A stretch of DNA of 64,000 bases from Loripinus fragilis (taxonomy: Eukaryota; Mollusca; Bivalvia; Lucinida; Lucinidae). Of this stretch, positions 1-8,450 are shown in pieces. The notes beneath the pieces were generated by a model, which did no database searches, was not told where the DNA came from, and saw only the letters and a program-made list of their open reading frames with translations. Each line of letters opens with the position of its first letter. Within the stretch, counting starts at the first letter, position 1. The position numbers were made by a program, and so were the translations under genes. The stretch is taken from the NCBI GenBank assembly GCA_964019695.1, contig CAXHUL010000243.1:1-64000 (forward strand). The letters run 5' to 3'.

Positions 1-349
1 GTCTTATAGTGTTCCTAGACTGTCTACTAGTGTAGCTAGACTGTCTATTAGTGTAGCTACACTGTCTATTAGTGTTCCTAGACTGTCTTTTAGTGTAGCT
101 AGACTGTCTATTAGAGTAGCTAGATTGTCTATCAATATAGCTACACTGTCTATTAGTTTTCCTATACTGTATGTTAGTGTAGCTACACTGTCTACTATTG
201 TAGCTACATTGTCTATTGATGTTCCTAGACTGTCCGTAAGTGTAGCTAGATTGTCTATCAATGTAGCTACACTGTCTATAAGTTTTCTTATACTATCTGT
301 TAGAGTAGCTACACTGTCTATTTGTTTTCATAAACGGTCTATTAGTTAG
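1..349 (+). repeat. HOR block 0 (tail): 3' part of a block ending in a single-base-deletion cassette
   Basis: The left end is cut by the window. It ends with the conserved terminal cassette: a TTTTCCTATACTG monomer, TCTATTGATG, CTGTCCGTAAG, TTTTCTTATACT, TTTGTTTTCATAAACGG, then CTATTAGTTAG at 339-349. One base (G) is missing after position 346 relative to CTATTAGTGTAG. The CATAAACGG form of the cassette is shared only with the copies ending at 726, 2578 and 33703. Confidence 0.85.
339..349 (+). other. Recurrent register marker CTATTAGTTAG (first of 26)
   Basis: A monomer with one base missing from CTATTAGTGTAG. The last base of TTAG falls at 349, 726, 2578, 4720, 13866, 17420, 20317, 22561, 23922, 26609, 28456, 30261, 31793, 33703, 36137, 38425, 40818, 42434, 44911, 45498, 47114, 49633, 51417, 53201, 54187 and 60252. 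Flanks are conserved on both sides. Upstream is TTTCATAAACGG (349, 726, 2578, 33703) or TTTCATCGACGG (nearly all others). Downstream is usually ATTAGAGTTC, or ATTACAGTTC after 13866, 17420, 20317, 22561, 26609, 36137, 44911 and 49633. Each copy places a TAG stop in the open + frame. Confidence 0.93.
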
Positions 350-726
350 CTACACTGTCTATTAGAGTTCATAGACTGTCTGTTAGTGTAGCAAGACTAT
401 CTATTAGTGTAGCTACACTGTCCAATAGTGTTCCTAGACTGTCTATTAGTGTAGCTAGACTGTCTACTAGTGTAGCTACACTGTCTTATAGTGTTCCTAG
501 ACTGTCTATCAGTGTAGCTAGACTGTCTATTAGAGTAGCTACACTATCTAATAGTGTTCCTAGACTGTCTATTAGTGTAGCTACACTGTCTAATAGTGTT
601 CCTAGACTGTCTGTTAGCGTAACTAGATTGTCTATCAATGTAGCTACACTGTCTATAAGTTTTCTTATACTGTCTGTTAGAGTAGCTACACTGTCTATTT
701 GTTTTCATAAACGGTCTATTAGTTAG
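350..726 (+). repeat. HOR block 1, 377 bp (18 x 21 - 1)
   Basis: The shortest complete block. It contains a truncated series of T-P-A trimers, one GTTAGCGTAAC cassette near 612, then directly the terminal CATAAACGG cassette. The length is 18 monomers minus the one base lost at the terminal CTATTAGTTAG. It looks like a strongly deleted derivative of the adjacent block. Confidence 0.8.
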
Positions 727-1098
727 CTACACTGTCTATTAGTTTTCATAGACGGTCTGTTAGTGTAGGTAGACTGTCTACTAGTGTAGCTACACTATCT
801 ATTAGAGTTCATAGACTGTCTGTTAGTGTAGCTAGACTGTCTACTAGTGTAGCTACACTGTCTTATAGTGTTCCTAGACTGTCTATTAGTGTAGCTAGAC
901 AGTCTATTAGTGTAACTACACTGTCTAATAGTGTTCCTAGACTGTCTATCAGTGTAGCTGGACTGTCTATTAGAGTAGCTACACTGTCTAATAGTGTTCC
1001 TAGACTGTCTATTAGTGTAGCTACACTGTCTAATAGTGTTCCTAGACTGTCTGTTAGCGTAACTAGATTGTTTATCAATGTAGCTACAGTGTCTATTT

Positions 1099-1116
1099 GT
1101 TTTCATAGATCGGTCT
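1099..1116 (+). other. Recurrent +1 marker CATAGATCGG (first of 6)
   Basis: An extra T inside CATAGACGG gives a 22 bp monomer. The inserted T is at 1110, 2962, 5104, 34024, 60636 and 63972 (the last with CGTTC). Most copies are preceded by ACAGTGTCTATTTG instead of ACACTGTCTATTTG. It is restricted to the left edge, the centre (34 kb) and the right edge, so it tags one block family. Confidence 0.9.
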
Positions 1117-2139
1117 ATTAGAGAAGCTACACTGTCTATTAGTGTTCATAGACTGTCTGTTAGTGTAGCTAGACTGTCTATTAATGTAGCTACACTGTCT
1201 TATAGTGTTCCTAGACTTCTATTAGTGTAGCTAGATTGTCTATTAGTGTAGCTACACTGTCTTATAGTCTTCCTAGACTGCCTATTAGTGTAGCTAGACT
1301 GTCTATTAGTGTAGCTACACTGTCTATTAGTGTTCATAGACTGTCTGTTAGTGTAGCTAGACTGTCTATTAGTGTCGCTACACTGTCTAATAGTGTTCCT
1401 AGACTGTCAATTAGTGTAGCTAGATTGTCTATCAATATAGCTACACTGTCTATTAGTTTTCATAGACGGTCTGTTAGTGTAGGTAGACTGTCTACTAGTG
1501 TAGCTACATTGTCTATTGATGTTAATAGACTGTCCGTTAGTGAAGCCAGATTGTCTATCAATGTAGCTACACTGTTTCTTAGTTTTCTTATACTGTCTGT
1601 TAGTGTAGCTACACTGTCTATTAGTGTTCATATACTGTCTGTTAGTGTAGCTAGACTGTCTATCTGTGTAGCTACACTGTCTAATAGTGTTCCTAGACTG
1701 TCTATTAGTGTAGCTAGATTGTCTATTAGTGTAGCTACACTGTCTATTAGTGTTCCTAGACTGTCTATTAGTGTAGCTAGACTGTCTATTAGTGTAGCTA
1801 CACTGTCTATTAGTGTTCCTAGACTGTCTACTAGTGTAGATAGACTGTCTATTAGTGTAGCTACACTGTCTAATAGTGTTCCTAGACTGTCTATTAGTGC
1901 AGCTAGATTTTGTATCAATATAGCTACACTGTCTATTAGTTTTCATAGACGGTCTGTTAGTGTAGTTAGACTGTCTACTAGTGTAGCTACATTGTCTATT
2001 GATGTTCCTAGACTGTCCGTTAGTGTAGCTAGATTGTCTATCAATGTAGCTACACTGTCTTTTAATTTTCTTATGCTGTCTGTTAGAGTAGCTACACTGT
2101 CTATTAGTGTAGCTACACTGTCTTTTAGTGTTCCTAGAC

Positions 2140-2160
2140 TGTCTACTTGTGTAGTGTAGC
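2140..2160 (+). other. 5 bp direct-repeat insertion (TGTAG)
   Basis: CTACTTGTGTAGTGTAGCTAG replaces the usual CTACTAGTGTAGCTAG here. Five bases (TGTAG) are duplicated, a slippage-type event not seen in the paralogous block 3. It ends the + open frame that began at 1236 and shifts the minus strand from one open frame to the other. Confidence 0.85.
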
Positions 2161-2578
2161 TAGATTGTCTATTAGTGTAGCTACACTGTCTATTAGTGTT
2201 CCTAGACTGTCTATTAGTATAGCTAGACTGTCTATTAGTGTAGCTACACTGTCTAATAGTGTTCCTAGACTGTCTACTAGTGTAGATAGACTGTCTATTA
2301 GTGTAGCTACACTGTCTAATAGTGTTCCTAGACTGTCTATTAGTGCAGCTAGATTTTGTATCAGAATAGCTACACTGTCTATTAGTTTTCATAGACGGTC
2401 TGTTAGTGTAGTTAGACTGTCTACTAGTGTAGCTACATTGTCTATTGATGTTCCTAGACTGTCCGTTAGTGTAGCTAGATTGTCTATCAATGTAGCCACA
2501 CTGTCTTTTAATTTTTTTATACTGTCTGTTAGAGTAGCTACACTGTCTATTTGTTTTCATAAACGGTCTATTAGTTAG

Positions 2579-4720
2579 CTACACTGTCTATTAGAGTTCA
2601 TAGACTGTCTGTTAGTGTAGCTAGACTATCTATTAGTGTAGCTACACTGTCTTATAGTGTTCCTAGACTGTCTATTAGTGTAGCTAGACTGTCTACTAGT
2701 GTAGCTACACTGTCTTATAGTGTTCCTAGACTGTCTATTAGTGTAGCTAGACAGTCTATTAGTGTAACTTCACTGTCTAATAGTGTTCCTAGACTGTCTA
2801 TCAATGTAGCTAGACTGTCTATTAGAGTAGCTACACTGTCTAATAGTTTTCCTATACTGTCTATTAGTGTAGCTACACTGTCTAATAGTGTTCCTAGACT
2901 GTCTGTTAGCGTAACTAGATTGTTTATCAATGTAGCTACAGTGTCTATTTGTTTTCATAGATCGGTCTATTAGAGAAGCTACACTGTCTATTATTGTTCA
3001 TAGACTGTCTGTTAGTGTAGCTAGACTGTCTATTAATGTAGCTACACTGTCTTATAGTGTTCCTAGACTGTCTATTAGTGTAGCTAGATTGTCTATTAGT
3101 GTAGCTACACTGTCTAATAGTCTTCCTAGACTGCCTATTAGTGTAGCTAGACTGTCTATTAGTGTAGCTACACTGTCTATTAGTGTTCATAGACTGTCTG
3201 TTAGTGTAGCTAGGCTGTCTATTAGTGTCGCTACACTGTCTAATAGTGTTCCTAGACTGTCAATTAGTGTAGCTAGATTGTCTATCAATATAGCTACACT
3301 GTCTATTAGTTTTCATAGACGGTCTGTTAGTGTAGGTAGACTGTCTACTAGTTTAGCTACACTGTCTATTAGAGTTCATAGACTGTCTGTTAGTGTAGCT
3401 AGACTGTCTATTAGTGTCGCTACACTGTCTAATAGTGTTCCTAGACTGTCAATTAGTGTAGCTAGATTGTCTATCAATATAGCTACACTGTCTATTAGTT
3501 TTCATAGACGGTCTGTTAGTGTAGGTAGACTGTCTACTAGTGTAGCTACATTGTCTATTGATGTTAATAGACTGTCCGTTAGTGAAGCCAGATTGTCTAT
3601 CAATATAGCTACACTGTCTAGTAGTGTTCCTAGACGGTCTGTTAGTGTAGCTAGACTGTCTACTAGTGTAGCTACATTGTCTATTGATGTTCCTAGACTG
3701 TCCGTTAGTGAAGCTAGATTGTCTATCAATGTAGCTACACTGTCTCTTAGTTTTCTTATACTGTCTGTTAGTGTAGCTACACTGTCTATTAGTGTTCATA
3801 TACTGTCTGTTAGTGTAGCTAGACTGTCTATCTGTGTAGCTACACTGTCTAATAGTGTTCCTAGACTGTCTATTAGTGTAGCTAGATTGTCTATTAGTGT
3901 AGCTACACTGTCTATTAGTGTTCCTAGACTGTCTATTAGTGTAGCTAGACTGTCTAATAGTGTTCCTAGACTGTCTACTAGTGTAGATAGACTGTCTAAA
4001 AGTGTAGCTACACTGTCTAATAGTGTTCCTAGACAGTCTTTTAGTGCAGCTAGATTTTGTATCAGTATAGCTACACTGTCTATTAGTTTTCATAGACGGT
4101 CTGTTAGTGTAGTTAGACTGTCTACTAGTGTAGCTACATTGTCTATTGATGTTCCTAGACTGTCCGTTAGTGTAGCTAGATTGTCTATCAATGTAGGTAC
4201 ACTGTCTTTTAATTTTCTTATACTGTCTGTTAGAGTAGCTACACTGTCTATTAGTGTAGCTACACTGTCTTATAGTGTTCCTAGACTGTCTACTAGTGTA
4301 GCTAGACTGTCTATTAGTGTAGCTACACTGTCTATTAGTGTTCCTAGACTGTCTTTTAGTGTAGCTAGATTGTCTATCAATGTAGCTACACTGTCTTTTA
4401 ATTTTCTTATACTGTCTGTTAGAGTAGCTACACTGTCTATTAGTGTAGCTACACTGTCTTATAGTGTTCCTAGACTGTCTACTAGTGTAGCTAGACTGTC
4501 TATCAATATAGCTACGATGTCTATTAGTTTTCCTATACTGTATGTTAGTGTAGCTAGACTGTCTGCTATTGTAGCTACATTGTCTATTGATGTTCCTAGA
4601 CTGTCCGTTAGTGTAGCTAGATTGTCTATCAATGTAGCTACACTGTCTATAAGTTTTCTTATACTGTCTGTTAGAGTAGCTACACTGTCTATTTGTTTTC
4701 ATCGACGGTCTATTAGTTAG
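2579..4720 (+). repeat. HOR block 3, 2142 bp (exactly 102 x 21)
   Basis: The +1 at 2962 (GATCGG) and the -1 at the terminal cassette cancel, giving an exact multiple of 21. Compared with block 2 it has an internal duplication around 3200-3540: the H monomer group TTTTCATAGACGG followed by GGTAGACTGTCTACT appears twice in quick succession. The terminal cassette is of the CATCGACGG form, used by most blocks to the right. Confidence 0.85.
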
Positions 4721-5788
4721 CTACACTGTCTATTAGAGTTCTTAGACTGTCTGTTAGTGTAGCTAGACTATCTATTAGTGTAGCTACACTGTCTAATAGT
4801 GTTCCTAGACTGTCTATTAGTGTAGCTAGACTGTCTACTTGTGTAGCTACACTGTCTTAAAGTGTTCCTAGACTGTCTATTAGTGTAGCTAGACAGTCTA
4901 TTAGTGTAATTACACTGTCTAATAGTGTTCCTAGACTGTCTATCAGTGTAGCTAGACTGTCTATTAGAGTAGCTACACTGTCTAATAGTGTTCCTAGACT
5001 GTCTATTAGTGTAGCTACACTGTCTAATAGTGTTCCTAGACTGTCTGTTAGCGTAACTAGATTGTTTATCAATGTAGCTACAGTGTCTATTTGTTTTCAT
5101 AGATCGGTCTATTAGAGAAGCTACACTGTCTATTAGTGTTCATAGACTGTCTGTTAGTGTAGCTAGACTGTCTATTAATGTAGCTACACTGTCTTATAGT
5201 GTTCCTAGACTGTCTATTAGTGTAGCTAGATTGTCTATTAGTGTAGCTACACTGTCTTATAGTCTTCCTACACTGTCTATTAGTGTAGCTAGACTGTCTA
5301 TTAGTTTAGCTACACTGTCTATTAGTGTTCATAGACTGTCTGTTAGTGTAGCTAGACTGTCTATTAGTGTCGCCGCTACACTGTCTAATAGTGTTCCTAG
5401 ACTGTCAATTAGTGTAGCTAGATTGTCCATCAATATAGCTACACTGTCTATTAGTTTTCATAGACGGTCTGTTAGTGTAGGTAGACTGTCTACTAGTGTA
5501 GCTACATTGTCTATTGATGTTAATAGACTGTCCGTTAGTGAAGCCAGATTGTCTATCAATGTAGCTACACTGTCTATTAATTTTCTTACACTGTCTGTAA
5601 GAGTAGCTACACTGTCTATTAGTGTTCATATACTGTCTGTTCGTGTAGCTAGACTGTCTATTAGTGTAGCTACACTGTCTAATAGTGTTCCTAGACTGTC
5701 TATTAGTGTAGCTAGATTGTCTATCAATATAGCTACACTGTCTATTAGTTTTCCTATACTGTCTGTTAGTGTAGCTAGACTGTCTACT

Positions 5789-5802
5789 AGTGTAGCTACA
5801 CT
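5789..5802. other. 14 bp perfect palindrome in the T monomer (representative site)
   Basis: AGTGTAGCTACACT equals its own reverse complement over all 14 bases. It is present in each canonical T monomer, so it recurs about once per 63 bp across the array (for example at 5789, 5852, 5915 and 5978). A and P monomers break the symmetry (TAGAC or TTCCTAGAC). Dyad symmetry fits a site for a dimeric DNA-binding protein or a small cruciform, but no known satellite-binding motif is recognised. Confidence 0.9.
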
Positions 5803-5977
5803 GTCTAATAGTGTTCCTAGACTGTCTATTAGTGTAGCTAGACTGTCTACTAGTGTAGCTACACTGTCTAATAGTGTTCCTAGACTGTCTATTAGTGTAG
5901 CTAGACTGTCTACTAGTGTAGCTACACTGTCTTATAGTGTTCCTAGACTGTCTATTAGTGTAGCTAGATTGTCTATT
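5789..5977 (+). repeat. Reference stretch of three perfect-length 63 bp T-P-A trimers
   Basis: Canonical example of the secondary unit. T monomers with the same 14-base core start at 5789, 5852, 5915 and 5978, exactly 63 bp apart. Between them lie one P monomer (TTCCTAGACTG) and one A monomer (GTAGCTAGACTG). The triplets after CTGTCT are AAT or TAT in T, ATT in P and ACT or ATT in A, so the trimer is recognisable from both core and triplet. The same order dominates the array, interrupted by extra A, T or H monomers. Confidence 0.95.
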
Positions 5978-6698
5978 AGTGTAGCTACACTGTCTTATAG
6001 TCTTCCTACACTGTCTATTAGTGTAGCTAGACTGTCTATTAGTTTAGCTACACTGTCTATTAGTGTTCATAGACTGTCTGTTAGTGTAGCTAGACTGTCT
6101 ATTAGTGTCGCCGCTACACTGTCTAATAGTGTTCCTAGACTGTCAATTAGTGTAGCTAGATTGTCCATCAATATAGCTACACTGTCTATTAGTTTTCATA
6201 GACGGTCTGTTAGTGTAGGTAGACTGTCTACTAGTGTAGCTACATTGTCTATTGATGTTAATAGACTGTCCGTTAGTGAAGCCAGATTGTCTATCAATGT
6301 AGCTACACTGTCTATTAATTTTCTTACACTGTCTGTAAGAGTAGCTACACTGTCTATTAGTGTTCATATACTGTCTGTTCGTGTAGCTAGACTGTCTATT
6401 AGTGTAGCTTCACTGTCTAATAGTGTTCCTAGACTGTCTATTAGTGTAGCTAGATTGTCTATCAATATAGCTACACTGTCTATTCGTTTTCCTATACTGT
6501 CTGTTAGTGTAGCTAGACTGTCTACTAGTGTAGCTACACTGTCTAATAGTGTTCCTAGACTGTCTATTAGTGTAGCTAGACTGTCTACTAGTGTAGCTAC
6601 ACTGTCTTATAGTGTTCCTAGACTGTCTATTAGTGTAGCTAGACTGTCTATTAGTGTAGTTACACTGTCTAATAGTGTTCCTAGACAGTCTATTAGTG

Positions 6699-6716
6699 TA
6701 GCTAGACTTCTATTAG
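6699..6716 (+). other. Recurrent -1 marker AGACTTCTATT (7 sites)
   Basis: AGACTGTCTATT loses one base. Sites: 1217, 6708, 11608, 35349, 55874, 58771 and 61856. All except 1217 are followed by AGAGTAGCTAC and then the GTTAGCGTAAC cassette, so six of the seven are copies of one event. It ends the + open frame at 6721, 11621, 35362, 55887, 58784 and 61869. Confidence 0.9.
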
Positions 6717-7034
6717 AGTAGCTACACTGTCTAATAGTGTTCCTAGACTGTCTGTTAGCGTAACTAGATTGTTTATCAATGTAGCTACACTGTGTATTTG
6801 TTTTCATAGACGGTCTATTAGAGAAGCTACACTGTCTATTAGTGTTCATAGACTGTCTGGTAGTGTAGCTAGACTGTCTATTAATGTAGCTACACTGTCT
6901 TATAGTGTTCCTAGACTGTCTATTAACGTAGCTGGATTGTCTATTAGTGTAGCTACACTGTCTTATAGTGTTCCTAGACTGTCTATTAGTGTAGCTAGAC
7001 TGTCTATTAGTGTAGCTACACTGTCTATTAGTAT

Positions 7035-7056
7035 TCACAGACTGTCCTTAGTGTAG
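7035..7056 (+). other. Recurrent -1 marker ACTGTCCTTAGTG (8 sites)
   Basis: CTGTCTGTTAG is replaced by CTGTCCTTAG, one base shorter. Sites begin near 7041, 8090, 9764, 11941, 14565, 15557, 35682 and 62187. Each follows a GTTCACAGACTG or GTTCAGAGACTG monomer, so the variant spreads with its neighbour. The 8090 and 9764 sites are the two members of the 1674 bp duplication. Confidence 0.9.
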
Positions 7057-7299
7057 CTAGACTGTCTATTAGTGTAGCCACACTGTCTTACAGTGTTCCT
7101 AGACTGTCTACTAGTGTAGCTAGACTGTCTATTAGAGTAGCTACACTGTCTAATAGTGTTCCTAGGCTGTCTATTAGTGTAGCTACACAGTCTAATAGTG
7201 TTCCTAGACTGTCTGTTAGCGTAACTAGATTGTTTATCAATGAAGCTACACTGTCTATTTGTTTTCATAGACGGTCTATTAGAGAAGCTACACTGTCTA

Positions 7300-7315
7300 T
7301 TAGTGTTATAGACTG
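7300..7315 (+). other. Recurrent -1 marker AGTGTTATAGACTG (3 sites)
   Basis: AGTGTTCATAGACTG loses its C. Found at about 7303-7312, 8977-8986 and 62513-62523. The first two are copies from the 1674 bp duplication. The third lies 55 kb away in the block that otherwise matches this region, supporting homology between the two ends of the window. Confidence 0.9.
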
Positions 7316-8379
7316 TCTGTTAGTGTAGCTGGACTGTCTATTAATGTAGCTACACTGTCTTATAGTGTTCCTAGACTGTCTATTAGTGTATTTAGACTGT
7401 CTATTAGTGTAGCTACACTGTCTATTAGTGTTCATTGACTGTCTGTAAGTGTAGCTAGACTGTCTATTAGTGTAGCTACACTGTCTTATAGTGTTCCTAG
7501 ACTGTCTATTAGTGTAGCTAGATTGTTTATTAGTGTAGCTACACTGTCTTATAGTGTTCCTAGACTGTCTACTAGTGTAGCTAGACTGTCTATTAGAGTA
7601 GCTACACTGTCTAATAGTGTTCCTAGACTGTCTATCAGTGTAGCTAGATTGTCTATCAATATAGCTACACTGTCTATTAGTTTTCATAGACGGTCTGTTA
7701 GTGTAGCTAGATTGTCTACTAGTGTAGCTGCATTGTCTATTGATGTTCCTAGACTGTCCGTTAGTGAAGTTAGATTGTCTATCAATGTAGCTACACTGTC
7801 TATAAGTTTTCTAATACTGTTTGTTAGAGTAGCTATATTGTCTATTAGTGTTCATATACTGTCTGTTAGTGTAGCTGCACTGTCTATCAGTATAGTTACA
7901 CTGTCTAATAGTGTTCCTAGACTGTCTATTAGTGTAGCTAGGTTGTCTATTAGTGTAGCTACACTGTCTAATAGTGTTCCTAGACTGTCTATTAGTGTAG
8001 CTACACTGTCTAAATATGTTCCTAGACTGTCTACTAGTGTAGCTAGACTGTCTATTAGTGTAGCTACACTGTCTATTAGTGTTCACAGACTGTCCTTAGT
8101 GTAGCTAGACTGTCTATTAGTGTAGCTAGATTGTCTATTAGTGTAGCTACACTGTCTAATAGTGTTCCTAGACTGTCTACTAGTGTAGCTAGACTATCTA
8201 TTAGAGTAGCTACACTGTCTAATAGTGTTCCTAGACTGTCTATTAGTGTAGCTACACAGTCTAATAGTGTTCCTAGACTGTCTGTTAGCGTAACTAGATT
8301 GTTTATCAATGAAGCTACACTGTCTATTTGTTTTCATAGACGGTCTATTAGAGAAGCTACACGGTCTATTAGGGAAGCT

Positions 8380-8450
8380 ACACTCTAATAGTGTTCCTAG
8401 ACTGTCTGTTAGCGTAACTAGATTGTTTATCAATGAAGCTACACACTATT
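8380..8450 (+). other. Pair of 2 bp deletions flanking a short duplicated cassette
   Basis: ACACTCTAATAG (8381-8392) and ACACACTATTAG (8441-8452) each lack two bases of ACACTGTC. They bracket a second GTTAGCGTAAC/TTGTTTATCAATG cassette only 121 bp after the previous one (8284 and 8405). The arrangement is copied at 9958-10126 by the 1674 bp duplication. Confidence 0.88.

Larger units (their letters stand above)
727..2578 (+). repeat. HOR block 2, 1852 bp (88 x 21 + 4)
   Basis: Four indels explain the length: an extra T at 1110 (CATAGATCGG), one base lost at 1217 (AGACTTCTATT), a 5 bp gain near 2146-2156 (ACTTGTGTAGTGTAGC) and the terminal one-base loss. The net is +4, which matches. The block is tandemly related to the next one at offset 1852, becoming 1853 after 1217 because the right copy lacks that deletion. 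It also carries a signature absent from most of the array, ACAGTGTCTATTTG just before the GATCGG site. Confidence 0.85.
727..4430 (+). repeat. Tandem duplication of HOR block, offset 1852/1853 bp
   Basis: Blocks 2 and 3 share order and rare monomers (CATAGATCGG, CTATCTGTGTAGC, GTGCAGCTAGATTTTG) at offset 1852, then 1853 beyond the ACTTCT deletion of the left copy. The match ends in rearranged segments (3.2-3.6 kb and 3.95-4.5 kb), where the right copy gained or lost whole monomers. More diverged than the 738 or 1674 bp pairs. Confidence 0.75.
5178..6610 (+). repeat. Tandem segmental duplication, offset 738 bp
   Basis: About 5178-5872 is repeated at 5916-6610. The offset 738 equals 35 x 21 + 3. 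The 3 bp are the duplicated CGC in GTGTCGCCGCTACACTG, present in both copies (about 5371 and 6109) and seen nowhere else in the window, so the duplication came after that insertion. Visible differences are few, for example GCTACACTG at 5670 versus GCTTCACTG at 6408, and ATTAGTTTTCC versus ATTCGTTTTCC. Confidence 0.92.

Noticed and set aside
5789..5802. Palindrome as an integron/attachment site, operator or CENP-B box
   Set aside because: It occurs hundreds of times at monomer spacing and does not match the CENP-B box or any att core I know. It is better described as a property of the satellite unit.
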